DNA of 64,000 bases, from contig NZ_VLLG01000003.1 in NCBI RefSeq assembly GCF_007830125.1, positions 672,247-736,246 on the forward strand. The letters run 5' to 3'. Within the stretch, counting starts at the first letter, position 1; each line of letters opens with the position of its first letter. The DNA comes from Chitinophaga japonensis. GTDB taxonomy: Bacteria > Bacteroidota > Bacteroidia > Chitinophagales > Chitinophagaceae. Under the pieces are notes generated by a model. It searched no databases, was not told the DNA's origin, and saw only the letters and a list, made by a program, of their open reading frames with translations. A program made the position numbers and the translations under genes. Below are positions 25,765 through 34,460 of this stretch, one piece after another.

Positions 25765-28038
25765 ATGAAACGGACCGGCTGGCTACTACTCACCGCTGCT
25801 TTACTTATTGCCACTGCCTTACGGGCGCAACAGCAGCAAACACAGAAAGAACAGTTCATCAACAAGCTCCTGCAACGGATGACGCTGCAGGAAAAAATAG
25901 GACAGCTCAACCTGCTGACCAGTGATATGGATGTGACCGGGCCTTTTATGAAGCCGGGATACAAGAAGGATATTGAAACCGGTGCCTGCGGCGCCATCTT
26001 TAATGCTTATACTCCGCAGTACACCCGGCAGTTGCAGGAAATGGCCCTGAAAACAAGATTAAAGATCCCCCTTTTATTCGGCTACGATGTGATACACGGG
26101 CATAAGACCATTTTTCCCATTCCCCTGGGCGAAGCCTGTACCTGGGACATGGCACTGATGCAAAAAAGCGCCCGTATTGCCGCGGTGGAAGCCAGCGCAG
26201 ACGGCCTGCACTGGACCTATTCCCCGATGGTGGACATTGCCCGCGATCCGCGCTGGGGCCGTGTGGCCGAAGGGGTAGGGGAAGATACCTGGTATGGCAT
26301 GCAGGTAGCCAAAGCCAAAGTAAAGGGCTACCAGGGCACGGACCTGTCGGCGGACAGTACCGTGCTGGCCTGTGTAAAGCACTTTGCCCTGTACGGCGCC
26401 ATAGAAGCGGGTCGTGACTACAATACGGTGGATATGAGCCGCCGCCGCATGTACCAGGAATACCTGCCTCCATATAAAGCCGCGGTAGACGCCGGTGTAG
26501 CTACGGTAATGACCTCCTTTAACGAAATTGACGGCATACCCGCTACCGGCAATAAATGGCTGCTTACAGATTTGCTGCGCGAGCAATGGGGCTTTAATGG
26601 ATTTGTAGTAACGGATTATACGGCCATTAATGAAATGATAGCGCACGGCGTAGCCGAAGATGAGTTGGAAGCAGGTGCACTGGCCATGAATGCCGGCGTG
26701 GATATGGATATGCAGGGCGGCGTATATGCCGGGCAATTGAAGAAGCTGGTGGAACAAAAGAAGGTCACCATGCAGCAGATCGATACAGCGGTATACCGCG
26801 TGCTGGCTGCCAAGTACGACCTGGGCCTGTTCAGCGACCCGTTCCGTTATTGCGACCCTGCGCGTGCGCAGCGGGAGATCATGCGCCCGGCTCACCTGCA
26901 GGCCGCCCGTGAGATAGCGAAACGCTCCATCGTACTGCTGAAAAATGAAAAGCAGTTGCTGCCGCTCCGGAAGCAGGGCACCATTGCCGTGATCGGTCCC
27001 CTGGCCAACAGCCAGCGTGATATGATCGGTAACTGGTCCGCCGCCGGCGACGCCTCCAAAGCGGTGACCCTGCTGCAGGGCATTAAGAACAAGCTGGGCA
27101 GCGGTGTAAAAATATTATACGAACAGGGGGCCTACATTACCGGTGACACCGGCATGCTGAAAAAGGCGCTGCAAAAGCCCCGGCTGGAAACGGCAGATAC
27201 CGCTAACGCCGCACAGATGCTGAACGATGCCGTATCCCTGGCGCAGCAGGCCGATGTGGTGATCATGGCGCTGGGCGAGTCCCAGGGCATGAGCGGGGAA
27301 GCCGCCAGCCGCTCCGGTATCGGTATCCCGGACAACCAGCAACAACTGCTCAAAGCTGTATACGCCACCGGCAAGCCCGTCGTGCTGGTGCTCATGAACG
27401 GCCGCCCCCTGACGCTGGAGTGGGAGGATGCGCATATATCCGCCATCCTGGAAACCTGGTTCCTGGGTACGGAGGCCGGCAATGCCATTGCCGACGTGCT
27501 GTTCGGGGATTACAACCCCGCCGGTAAGATCACCATGACCTTTCCGCGGAATACCGGCCAGATTCCCATCTACTATAACCACCGGAGTACCGGCCGCCCG
27601 CTGAACCCGGACAACAAGTACACTTCCAAGTACTTGGACGTAAGCAACGATCCCCTGTATCCGTTTGGATACGGGCTTAGCTATACGAAATTTACCTACG
27701 GACCGCTGCAGTTGAGCAGCCGGCAGATGAGCCGGGGCGGGCAGCTCCGGGCCAGCATCCAGGTAAGCAATACCGGCGGCTACGACGGAGAAGAGGTAGT
27801 GCAGCTCTACATCCGCGACAAGGTAGGCAGCGTAACCCGCCCGGTAAAGGAGCTGAAAGGCTTTAAAAAGATCTTCCTGGAAAAAGGGCAAAGCACTACG
27901 GTGACCTTTATCATCCACTTGGAAGACCTGGAGTTTTACGATAAGGACATGCAGTGGACTGCTGAACCGGGCGAATTCACCGTTTTTGTGGGAACCAACA
28001 GCCGGGATGTGCAGGCGGCGGACTTTACGCTGAATTAA
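25765..28038 (+). CDS. Periplasmic beta-glucosidase, GH3 (BglX type)
   Basis: A 757-residue exported enzyme (signal peptide to about residue 21). The GH3 N-terminal barrel contains GFVVTDYTAINEM, with the nucleophile Asp at about 284. The C-terminal alpha/beta sandwich has the BglX-type GESQGMSGEAASRS loop that carries the acid/base, and a fibronectin-III-like domain closes the protein (about 660-755). Length and order match BglX. It hydrolyses terminal beta-glucosides in the periplasm. It stands alone between the iron-uptake genes and the his promoter. Confidence 0.93.
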   Translation: MKRTGWLLLTAALLIATALRAQQQQTQKEQFINKLLQRMTLQEKIGQLNLLTSDMDVTGPFMKPGYKKDIETGACGAIFNAYTPQYTRQLQEMALKTRLKIPLLFGYDVIHGHKTIFPIPLGEACTWDMALMQKSARIAAVEASADGLHWTYSPMVDIARDPRWGRVAEGVGEDTWYGMQVAKAKVKGYQGTDLSADSTVLACVKHFALYGAIEAGRDYNTVDMSRRRMYQEYLPPYKAAVDAGVATVMTSFNEIDGIPATGNKWLLTDLLREQWGFNGFVVTDYTAINEMIAHGVAEDELEAGALAMNAGVDMDMQGGVYAGQLKKLVEQKKVTMQQIDTAVYRVLAAKYDLGLFSDPFRYCDPARAQREIMRPAHLQAAREIAKRSIVLLKNEKQLLPLRKQGTIAVIGPLANSQRDMIGNWSAAGDASKAVTLLQGIKNKLGSGVKILYEQGAYITGDTGMLKKALQKPRLETADTANAAQMLNDAVSLAQQADVVIMALGESQGMSGEAASRSGIGIPDNQQQLLKAVYATGKPVVLVLMNGRPLTLEWEDAHISAILETWFLGTEAGNAIADVLFGDYNPAGKITMTFPRNTGQIPIYYNHRSTGRPLNPDNKYTSKYLDVSNDPLYPFGYGLSYTKFTYGPLQLSSRQMSRGGQLRASIQVSNTGGYDGEEVVQLYIRDKVGSVTRPVKELKGFKKIFLEKGQSTTVTFIIHLEDLEFYDKDMQWTAEPGEFTVFVGTNSRDVQAADFTLN

Positions 28039-28050
28039 CCGGTAATTAAT

Positions 28051-28080
28051 TTTGAATTTCCGCTTTTCTTGCTATTTTTG
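28051..28080 (+). promoter_or_regulatory. his operon promoter
   Basis: TTTG (28051-28054), 18 bases, TATTTTTG (28073-28080): an almost ideal Bacteroidota promoter (TTTG / TAnnTTTG). Transcription is expected to begin near 28086, only a few bases before the leader-peptide ATG at 28091. Confidence 0.8.
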
Positions 28081-28090
28081 CCCCGTCATT

Positions 28091-28153
28091 ATGAACATAA
28101 ACGTACATATCCATCATCACCATCATTCTTACCATGCAGGTAGGCTGGGATGA
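28091..28153 (+). CDS. hisL: Histidine operon leader peptide
   Basis: A 20-residue peptide with seven His residues, five of them consecutive (HIHHHHHSYH, His at positions 6, 8-12 and 15). Codons are a mix of CAT and CAC. It lies between the his promoter and a strong terminator hairpin directly before hisG. Scarcity of charged His-tRNA would stall the ribosome on the run and switch the RNA fold to read-through, as in other his leader systems. The composition and position leave little doubt about the role. Confidence 0.92.
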   Translation: MNINVHIHHHHHSYHAGRLG

Positions 28154-28217
28154 TATTATGTAATACAAGCATATTAAATATCAAAGGCTTACCGGAATGG
28201 TAAGCCTTTGTTGTTTC
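28128..28217 (+). terminator. his attenuator (terminator / antiterminator)
   Basis: The terminator is a perfect 12-base-pair stem, 28182-28193 with 28199-28210, loop GGAAT, followed by TTGTTTC. The antiterminator is GGTAGGCT (28139-28146), just after the His codons, which can pair with GGCTTACC (28186-28193) of the terminator's left arm (six Watson-Crick and two G-U pairs). A protecting hairpin (28128-28133 with 28139-28144) forms when neither ribosome position interferes. A ribosome stalled at the His run leaves 28139-28146 free; one at the stop codon covers it. These pairings were read by eye. Confidence 0.85.
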
Positions 28218-28237
28218 AGGGGAACAAATAATAACAG

Positions 28238-29092
28238 ATGAAATTAAAAATTGCCATCCAGAAATCGGGCCGACTGCACGAAGATTCCATCAAGCTGCTG
28301 AAGGAATGCGGTATAGACATCAACAATGGTGTCAACAAGCTCAAGACAGAAGCCAGCAATTTCCCGCTGGAAGTATTTTTCCTGCGCGACGATGATATTC
28401 CGCAGTACGTAGAAGACGGGGTGGCCGATATCGGCATGGTAGGCGAGAACGTAGTGCTGGAAAAGAACCGGCAGGTACAGGAAGTGGAAAAGCTGGGCTT
28501 CGGCAAATGCCGCCTGTCCGTAGCCGTGTCCAAAACCGTGGAGTACACCGGCGTACAGGACCTGGCCGGCCTGCGCATTGCTACCAGCTACCCGGTGATA
28601 GTGGAACAGTTCCTGCAAAAGAACAATGTGCAGGCCGAGATACATGAGATCAGCGGCTCCGTGGAAATAGCCCCCGGCATTGGCCTCGCAGACGCTATCT
28701 GCGACCTGGTGAGCAGCGGCTCCACCCTGTTCATGAACGGCCTGAAGGAGGCGGAAGTGATATTGAAATCCCAGGCGGTGCTGATCGCCAATAAAGGACT
28801 GGACGCAGCGCAGCAACAGGTGCTGAACAAGCTGCTGTTCCGCATACAGGCCGTGAAAAAAGCCCGGAACAATAAGTACATCCTGCTGAACGCGCCGAAT
28901 AATAAGCTGGACGAGATCATCCGCCTGCTGCCCGGCATGAAAAGCCCCACGGTGCTGCCGCTGGCAGAAGAAGGATGGAGCTCCGTACATTCCGTGCTGA
29001 ATGAAAATGATTTCTGGGATATCATTGAAAGCCTGAAAGCCGCCGGCGCACAGGGTATATTAGTGGTGCCGATAGAGAAGATGATCATCTGA
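28238..29092 (+). CDS. hisG: ATP phosphoribosyltransferase, long form
   Basis: A 284-residue enzyme that joins ATP and PRPP in the first step of histidine synthesis. The N-terminal type 1 transferase domain (KLKIAIQKSGRLHEDSIKLL; DDIPQYVEDGVADIGMVGEN) is followed by the PRPP-binding loop region (ISGSVEIAPGIGLADAICDLV) and a C-terminal regulatory HisG_C domain (about 205-284), which marks the long, self-sufficient form that binds histidine for feedback. It is the first gene after the his attenuator. Confidence 0.96.
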   Translation: MKLKIAIQKSGRLHEDSIKLLKECGIDINNGVNKLKTEASNFPLEVFFLRDDDIPQYVEDGVADIGMVGENVVLEKNRQVQEVEKLGFGKCRLSVAVSKTVEYTGVQDLAGLRIATSYPVIVEQFLQKNNVQAEIHEISGSVEIAPGIGLADAICDLVSSGSTLFMNGLKEAEVILKSQAVLIANKGLDAAQQQVLNKLLFRIQAVKKARNNKYILLNAPNNKLDEIIRLLPGMKSPTVLPLAEEGWSSVHSVLNENDFWDIIESLKAAGAQGILVVPIEKMII

Positions 29093-29126
29093 TATGCAAA
29101 TGTGCAGATGATGCATCCGCAACTGT

Positions 29127-29154
29127 TAATTCTTAATTATTAATTGTTAATTGG
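29127..29154 (+). repeat. Heptamer array, hisG-hisD spacer
   Basis: Four consecutive 7-base units of the form TAATTNK (29127-29133, 29134-29140, 29141-29147, 29148-29154), ending 3 bases before the hisD ATG. A run with a rough 8-base period (TGCA words, 29093-29117) precedes it. Here only one arm of the heptamer type is present. Confidence 0.8.
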
Positions 29155-29157
29155 TTC

Positions 29158-30441
29158 ATGCAGATATACGAATATCCTGACAAGGCCGCCTGGCCGGCAT
29201 TGCTGCAACGGCCGGTAATGGACACCACGGCGCTGGAAAGCAGCGTGGGCGCCATCCTGCAGCACATCAGGCAGGACGGCGATGCGGCGGTACGCAAATA
29301 TGCCCTGCAGTTTGACAAGGTGCAATTGGATGGGCTCCAGGTAACAGAAGCGGAATTTGCCCATGCCACCGCGGCGCTGGACCCCGCGCTGAAACAGGCT
29401 ATCCTGCAGGCAAAGCAGAACATTGAAACCTTTCACCGCGCGCAGCAGGAAGCCGGGAAGATCATAGAGACCATGCCCGGCGTGCAGTGCTGGCGCAGGT
29501 CCGTAGCTATTGAGCGGGTAGGCCTGTACATCCCCGGCGGCTCCGCGCCCCTGTTCTCTACCATCCTGATGCTGGGCATTCCTGCCAGGATAGCGGGATG
29601 CCGCGAGGTGGTGCTGTGCACGCCCTCCGATGCGGCAGGACAGGTGCACCCGGCCATTCTCTTTGCCGCCCGGCAGGTAGGCATAGACCAGGTGTTCAAG
29701 ATAGGCGGGGTGCAGGCCATTGGCGCCATGGCCTATGGTACGGGCACCGTGCCGAAAGTGTACAAGATATTCGGCCCCGGCAACCAGTATGTAACCTGCG
29801 CCAAGCAACTGGTGAATAAGGATGGCGTAGCCATCGATATGCCGGCCGGCCCTTCCGAAGTGGCGGTGCTGGCAGACGAAAGCTGTGTGCCCGCATTCGT
29901 GGCAGCCGACCTGTTATCGCAGGCGGAGCACGGGCCGGACAGCCAGGTGCTGCTGGTCACTACCGCCCGCGAAGTGATCAGCGCCGTACAGCAGGAAGTG
30001 CGCGTACAGTTGGAGCGCCTGCCCCGCCGCGATATTGCCGCCCGCGCGCTGGAGCATAGCCGCCTGGTGCTGATGCCGGACATGCAGGCCGCCATGGACC
30101 TGCTGAACGCTTACGCACCGGAGCACCTGATCATCGCCTGCAAGGATGATATTACCCTGGCGGACAGCGTGATCAATGCCGGCTCCGTATTCCTGGGCAA
30201 CTATTCCCCGGAAAGCGCCGGTGACTATGCTTCCGGCACCAATCATACCCTGCCCACCAACGGGCATGCCAGGGCCTACAGCGGCGTATCGCTGGACAGC
30301 TTCGTAAAGAAGATCACCTTCCAGCGGCTCAGCCGGGAAGGCCTGCAGCAGATAGGCCCCGCCATTGAGGCCATGGCCGCCGCCGAAGGGCTGGAGGCGC
30401 ACCGCAGGGCGGTTTCGCTTAGAATAATTAACAATGAATAA
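29158..30441 (+). CDS. hisD: Histidinol dehydrogenase
   Basis: A 427-residue zinc enzyme that oxidises histidinol to histidine in two NAD-dependent steps, the last step of the pathway. Family motifs are YIPGGSAPLFSTILMLGIPA, FGPGNQYVTCAKQLV, DMPAGPSEVAVLAD and the substrate-binding LSQAEHGPDSQ; GTNHTLPTNGHAR carries conserved metal/substrate histidines. The last residues and the stop codon (RIINNE-stop) are encoded by the heptamer repeat that begins at 30423. Confidence 0.97.
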   Translation: MQIYEYPDKAAWPALLQRPVMDTTALESSVGAILQHIRQDGDAAVRKYALQFDKVQLDGLQVTEAEFAHATAALDPALKQAILQAKQNIETFHRAQQEAGKIIETMPGVQCWRRSVAIERVGLYIPGGSAPLFSTILMLGIPARIAGCREVVLCTPSDAAGQVHPAILFAARQVGIDQVFKIGGVQAIGAMAYGTGTVPKVYKIFGPGNQYVTCAKQLVNKDGVAIDMPAGPSEVAVLADESCVPAFVAADLLSQAEHGPDSQVLLVTTAREVISAVQQEVRVQLERLPRRDIAARALEHSRLVLMPDMQAAMDLLNAYAPEHLIIACKDDITLADSVINAGSVFLGNYSPESAGDYASGTNHTLPTNGHARAYSGVSLDSFVKKITFQRLSREGLQQIGPAIEAMAAAEGLEAHRRAVSLRIINNE

Positions 30442-30534
30442 TTAATAATTAATAATATTCGCAGCACAATTGTTTCAATGAGGCACCTATGTAACGGCGA
30501 TTATTAATTACTAATGCTTAATTATTAGTTTAAA
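30423..30534 (+). repeat. Inverted heptamer arrays, hisD-hisC spacer
   Basis: Left arm: five 7-base units of AATAATT type (30423-30457), covering the last codons and stop of hisD. Right arm: five units of ATTATTA type (30500-30534), ending exactly at the hisC ATG (30535). The 42-base centre is unrelated sequence. The arms are imperfect inverted complements and could form a long A/U-rich hairpin in the mRNA. Confidence 0.8.
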
Positions 30535-31593
30535 ATGTTCGATCTCAATAAATTATTACGCAACAATATCCGGCAGTTGGTGCCTTATTCCTCCGCCCGG
30601 GATGAGTTCAAGGGCGAGGCCCGCATCTTCCTGGATGCGAACGAGAACAGTTTCGGCTCCCCGCTGCCCGTGGCGTACAACCGCTACCCGGACCCCATGC
30701 AATGGAAGCTCAAGTACAAGCTGGCAGACATTAAGGGCGTGCCGCCGCAGCACATCTTCCTGGGCAACGGCAGCGATGAAGTGATAGATGTGTTGTACCG
30801 TGCCGTATGCAATCCCGGGGTGGACAATGTAATACTGTGTCCGCCTACTTACGGCATGTATGAGGTAAGCGCGCATATCAACGATGTGGTGATCCGCAAC
30901 GTAACGCTGACGGAGGACTTCCAGTTGGACATGCCGGCGCTGCAGCAGGCCATAGACGAGCACACCAAGCTGATATTCATTTGCTCTCCCAACAATCCTA
31001 CCGGCAACTCTATTAACCGGGAGGATATTGAGCTGCTGTTGAATAATTTCGATGGGATTGTGGTGGTAGATGAAGCCTATATCAATTTTGCCCGGCAGAA
31101 GACCTTTATCCAGGAGCTGACGGAGTATCCCAACCTGGTAGTGATGCAAACGCTCTCCAAAGCCTGGGGACTGGCCGCTTTACGGGTAGGGATGGCCTTT
31201 GCCGGCGAAGCGATCATCGAGGTGATGAACCGCATCAAGCCGCCATACAACATTAGCCAGGCCGCCCAGGAGCTGACCCTGCAGGCGCTCGAAAATGTAA
31301 CGCAGGTGAACGAATGGATCCGGGAAACCGTGATAGAAAGGGATAAGCTCAGCGCCGCCCTGGAGCAGTTGCCCCTGGTCACCAAAGTATATCCCAGCGA
31401 CGCCAACTTTGTGCTGGCCCGTACTAGGGATGCAAAAGGCATTTACCAGTCCCTGGTAGCGCAGGGCATCGTGGTGCGCGACCGCTCCCGCGTGGAGCTT
31501 TGCGCCGGCTGCCTCCGTATTACCGTAGGCACGCCGGAGGAAAATATGACGCTCATAAATGCACTGGTTCAATTATTTCAAACTTCTTATTAA
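30535..31593 (+). CDS. hisC: Histidinol-phosphate aminotransferase
   Basis: A 352-residue PLP-dependent class I/II aminotransferase. It has [12 protein letters not shown] at the substrate end, [36 protein letters not shown] and the PLP lysine in [14 protein letters not shown]. It converts imidazole-acetol phosphate to histidinol phosphate. The TAA stop overlaps the hisB ATG by one base (TAATG), so the two are translationally coupled. Confidence 0.97.
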   Translation: MFDLNKLLRNNIRQLVPYSSARDEFKGEARIFLDANENSFGSPLPVAYNRYPDPMQWKLKYKLADIKGVPPQHIFLGNGSDEVIDVLYRAVCNPGVDNVILCPPTYGMYEVSAHINDVVIRNVTLTEDFQLDMPALQQAIDEHTKLIFICSPNNPTGNSINREDIELLLNNFDGIVVVDEAYINFARQKTFIQELTEYPNLVVMQTLSKAWGLAALRVGMAFAGEAIIEVMNRIKPPYNISQAAQELTLQALENVTQVNEWIRETVIERDKLSAALEQLPLVTKVYPSDANFVLARTRDAKGIYQSLVAQGIVVRDRSRVELCAGCLRITVGTPEENMTLINALVQLFQTSY

Positions 31594-32729
31594 TGAAGCG
31601 AGTTTTATTCATAGATCGTGATGGCACATTGATCAAAGAGGTGCCGCCCACTTACCAGGTGGACAGCCTGGAGAAAATAGAATATTATCCCCGGGTATTT
31701 TCTTACCTGTCAAGGATAGCGGCAGAGCTGGACTACGAGCTGGTAATGGTCACCAACCAGGACGGGCTGGGCACCAAAGTATTCCCCGAAGCGGCTTTCT
31801 GGCTGGTGCAGAACCAGGTGGTGCGCGCTTTTGAGAATGAGGGGGTGAGCTTTGCCGCCGTACACATCGACCGGACCTTCCCGCATGAAAATGCCCCTAC
31901 CCGCAAGCCCGGTACCGGCATGCTCAAGCAGTATTTTTCAGAGGAATATGACCTGGCCAACTCTTTTGTGATAGGCGACCGCATTACCGACGTGCAACTG
32001 GCAAAGAACCTGGGGGCCAAAGCCATCTGGATGAATGAAGGCACCGGCCTGGGCAACGCAGAGATCAGCGATGCGGTGGAAGCGCTGCAGCCGGTGATAG
32101 CCCTGGAGTCTACCGACTGGGCAAAGATCTATGAATTCCTGAAGCTGGGATTAAGAACGGTGACGCATACACGTACCACCAAGGAAACGGATATCTCCGT
32201 TACCCTGAACCTGGACGGTAAAGGACAGGCGCAGATCTCCACGGGGCTGGGCTTCTTTGACCACATGCTGGAGCAGATCGCCAGGCATGGCAACATAGAC
32301 TTGTCCATCAGCGCCAAAGGCGACCTGCACATAGACGAGCATCATACTATTGAGGACACCGGCATCGCCCTGGGCGAAGCCATGGCCCAGGCCCTGGCAG
32401 ACAAGCGGGGCATGGAGCGCTATGGTTTCTGCCTGCCGATGGACGATTGCCTGGCGCAGGCGGCCATCGATTTTGGTGGCCGCAGTTGGATCGTATGGGA
32501 TGCTGTATTTACCCGGGAGAAAATAGGGGAGATGCCTACCGAAATGTTCTTCCACTTCTTCAAGTCCTTTTCAGACGCCGCCAAATGCAACCTGAACATC
32601 AAGGCTGAAGGGCAGAACGAGCATCATAAGATAGAAGCCATCTTCAAGGCTTTTGCCAAAGCCATAAAAATGGCTGTCAGGCGGGACCCGGCCAACCTGC
32701 AGTTGCCCAGCACAAAGGGAGTTTTATAA
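31593..32729 (+). CDS. hisB: Bifunctional histidinol-phosphatase / imidazoleglycerol-phosphate dehydratase
   Basis: 378 residues from the ATG at 31593; the frame is open further upstream but inside hisC. The N-terminal HAD phosphatase (about 1-165) has FIDRDGTLI and the RKPGTGM loop; the zinc-binding cysteines of the E. coli enzyme are absent ([11 protein letters not shown] in that place). The C-terminal dehydratase (about 185-378) has [28 protein letters not shown] and [14 protein letters not shown] metal-binding histidines. It closes the first his block. Confidence 0.96.
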   Translation: MKRVLFIDRDGTLIKEVPPTYQVDSLEKIEYYPRVFSYLSRIAAELDYELVMVTNQDGLGTKVFPEAAFWLVQNQVVRAFENEGVSFAAVHIDRTFPHENAPTRKPGTGMLKQYFSEEYDLANSFVIGDRITDVQLAKNLGAKAIWMNEGTGLGNAEISDAVEALQPVIALESTDWAKIYEFLKLGLRTVTHTRTTKETDISVTLNLDGKGQAQISTGLGFFDHMLEQIARHGNIDLSISAKGDLHIDEHHTIEDTGIALGEAMAQALADKRGMERYGFCLPMDDCLAQAAIDFGGRSWIVWDAVFTREKIGEMPTEMFFHFFKSFSDAAKCNLNIKAEGQNEHHKIEAIFKAFAKAIKMAVRRDPANLQLPSTKGVL

Positions 32730-32742
32730 AGCCTAAAAAAAA

Positions 32743-32774
32743 TTTGCATTATTTGAAAAAACAACCCATATTTG
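32743..32774 (+). promoter_or_regulatory. trp operon promoter
   Basis: TTTG (32743-32746), 20 bases, CATATTTG (32767-32774), one base off the TAnnTTTG consensus. A second TTTG sits at 32752. The predicted start of transcription is within a few bases of the leader-peptide ATG (32783). It gives the trp genes a promoter of their own within the his transcription unit. Confidence 0.65.
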
Positions 32775-32782
32775 CTGCTGCA

Positions 32783-32836
32783 ATGAACAAGAACATGACA
32801 TACAAGCATTGGTGGTGGCACAAAATCAAATCCTGA
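32783..32836 (+). CDS. trpL: Tryptophan operon leader peptide with flanking His codons
   Basis: A 17-residue peptide with three consecutive Trp codons (codons 10-12, 32810-32818) directly flanked by His codons 9 and 13: KHWWWHKIKS. It is followed by a terminator and antiterminator before trpE. Leader-peptide attenuators upstream of trp genes are known in Bacteroidota (the Bacteroid-trp RNA). The His codons could make it respond to His shortage too, which would make sense because hisH, hisA, hisF and hisIE lie downstream; that is inference. Confidence 0.92.
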   Translation: MNKNMTYKHWWWHKIKS

Positions 32837-32838
32837 TT

Positions 32839-32920
32839 GCTGTGTTACAGTGCCATGTTTCGTAATGAAATAAATTATACCTGGAAGGCTCGCTGTTACA
32901 CAGCGGGCCTTCTGGTTTTT
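32839..32920 (+). terminator. trp attenuator (terminator / antiterminator)
   Basis: The terminator stem is 32881-32895 with 32901-32915 (15 pairs including a few G-U), loop TTACA, then five T. The antiterminator is GCTGTGTTACAG (32839-32850), immediately after the leader stop codon, which pairs with CTGTTACACAGC (32893-32904) at 11 of 12 positions. That target spans the terminator's loop and both inner arms, so the two folds exclude each other. A ribosome waiting at the Trp codons leaves 32839-32850 free; one at the stop codon masks it. Confidence 0.85.
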
Positions 32921-32921
32921 G

Positions 32922-33047
32922 TAGTAGGAAATATGAAGTAAGAGATATGACGTATGATGAAAGACGCGATACAGGACCTTTCATCCTGCTTCATACGTCC
33001 CGCTTCTTTCGTCATACTTCCTACCTCTTACTTCAAACTTCAAACTT
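32922..33047 (+). repeat. Heptamer hairpin, attenuator-trpE spacer
   Basis: Left part: 7-base units of AAGTATG/AGATATG type (32922-32963), then two poorer units. Right part: ten consecutive units of CATACTT/CTTACTT type (32978-33047), two of them identical CAAACTT, ending one base before the trpE ATG. The halves are imperfect inverted complements, and CAGGA / TCCTG (32972-32976 with 32983-32987) closes the top. The trpE start region, which has no purine-rich ribosome-binding site, lies at the foot of this hairpin. Confidence 0.8.
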
Positions 33048-33048
33048 C

Positions 33049-34458
33049 ATGCGTACCATTCAAGTAAAAACGAGGTCAAAACAAATGCTGGCGGATGTGT
33101 ACACGCCGGTGGGCATCTACCTCCGCCTGCGCGATAAATTCCCGGGCACGGTGTTGCTGGAAAGTACCGACTACCGCGCCAGTGAGAACAGCTTTTCCTT
33201 CATTTGCGTAAAGCCCATCGCCGGCATTGAAGTGACCTCCACCAGCAATTTTGAGTTCAAATACCCGAACCTGCCGGTGGAACGGAAGCAGCTAAAAAGC
33301 AAGGAAAGCGTGCTGGACGAGCTGCAGCAGTTCCTGAACCATTTCAGCTTTTCCGGTCAGGCTCCCTTGCCGGTGGTACGCAGCCTGTTCGGTTACACAA
33401 CCTATGATGCCGTACAGTTCTTTGAGACCATCGAGTTCAACAGGCAGAAGCCTAATGGCAGCGCCATCCCGTTGATGCGTTACCGTTTCTACCAGTATGT
33501 GATCGCCATTAACCACTTCAAGGATGAGCTATACCTGTGCGAGCACCAGGTAGACGGGTTGGACAGCGAGTTTGAGCTGATAGAGTCCCTGATCCGGCAC
33601 AAAGACGTGCCCACCTACAGCTTTGGCACCGTAGGCGAGGAGGAGAGCAACATGACCGATGCCGCGTACATGCAGATGGTGGAGCAGGGCAAGCAGCACT
33701 GTTTCCGGGGAGATGTGTTCCAGGTGGTGCTGTCGCGCGCTTTCCGGCAGCAGTATAAAGGAGATGAGTTCAATGTATACCGCGCGCTCCGTTCCATCAA
33801 TCCTTCCCCTTATCTTTTCTACTTTGATTATGGCGATTACAAGCTGATGGGGTCTTCCCCGGAGGCGCAACTGGTGATAAAGGACCACAAGGCCACCATT
33901 CACCCGATAGCCGGCACTTTCCGCCGCACCGGCGATGATGTGCAGGACCGGCAGTTAGCGGAAAAGCTGCTGCAGGACCCGAAGGAGAATGCGGAGCATG
34001 TGATGCTGGTAGACCTGGCCCGTAATGACCTGAGCCGTCATGCAGCGGAGGTGGAGGTGGAATCTTATCGCAAGATACAGTACTACTCGCATGTGATACA
34101 CCTGGTCAGCGAAGTGACAGGCCGCATACAGCCGGACATGAATCCATTTTCCCTGCTGGCCGCTACCTTCCCGGCCGGCACCCTGAGCGGGGCGCCCAAG
34201 TACCGGGCCATGCAGATCATTGACCAGTACGAGCCCACGGCCCGTGGTTTTTACGGTGGCTGCATCGGCGCGGTAGGGTTTAACGGCGACTTTAACCATG
34301 CCATCATGATCCGCTCCATGCTCAGCAAATCCAATACCCTGTATTACCAGGCCGGCGCCGGCGTAGTGGCCAAGTCCGTAGCCGTTTCGGAGCTGGAAGA
34401 GGTGAACAATAAACTCAATGCATTAAAACAGGCCATACTCCTGGCTCAAAAGATCTGA
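33049..34458 (+). CDS. trpE: Anthranilate synthase component I
   Basis: 469 residues from the ATG at 33049; the open frame upstream only translates the repeat. The N-terminal part contains VLLESTDYRASENSFSF, where LLES is part of the feedback Trp-binding site. The chorismate-binding catalytic half includes SPYLFYFDYGDYKLMGSSPE, HPIAGTFRRTG, HVMLVDLARNDL, FPAGTLSGAPKYRAM and YYQAGAGVVAKS. It makes anthranilate from chorismate with TrpG, encoded 2 bases downstream. Confidence 0.97.
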   Translation: MRTIQVKTRSKQMLADVYTPVGIYLRLRDKFPGTVLLESTDYRASENSFSFICVKPIAGIEVTSTSNFEFKYPNLPVERKQLKSKESVLDELQQFLNHFSFSGQAPLPVVRSLFGYTTYDAVQFFETIEFNRQKPNGSAIPLMRYRFYQYVIAINHFKDELYLCEHQVDGLDSEFELIESLIRHKDVPTYSFGTVGEEESNMTDAAYMQMVEQGKQHCFRGDVFQVVLSRAFRQQYKGDEFNVYRALRSINPSPYLFYFDYGDYKLMGSSPEAQLVIKDHKATIHPIAGTFRRTGDDVQDRQLAEKLLQDPKENAEHVMLVDLARNDLSRHAAEVEVESYRKIQYYSHVIHLVSEVTGRIQPDMNPFSLLAATFPAGTLSGAPKYRAMQIIDQYEPTARGFYGGCIGAVGFNGDFNHAIMIRSMLSKSNTLYYQAGAGVVAKSVAVSELEEVNNKLNALKQAILLAQKI

Positions 34459-34460
34459 TA

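Larger units (their letters stand above)
32730..33048. other. Regulatory spacer hisB-trpE
   Basis: 319 bases without a large gene. In order they hold the trp promoter, the Trp leader peptide, the attenuator and a ~126-base heptamer hairpin that runs up to the trpE start codon; each is listed separately. Confidence 0.85.

Noticed and set aside
28091..28153. His-rich run resembling a cloning His-tag
   Set aside because: It is preceded by a native promoter and followed by a matching attenuator and hisG, and the codons are mixed; it is a leader peptide and not vector sequence.
29127..29154. Tandem repeats as a possible CRISPR array
   Set aside because: Units are 7 bases with no spacers, and no cas genes are present.
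31500..31592. N-terminal extension of HisB
   Set aside because: It lies within hisC; the TAATG overlap and the DRDGT motif position fix the start at 31593.
32947..33048. N-terminal extension of TrpE by 34 residues
   Set aside because: The extension only translates the heptamer repeat and lacks similarity to TrpE; ATG 33049 fits the family start.
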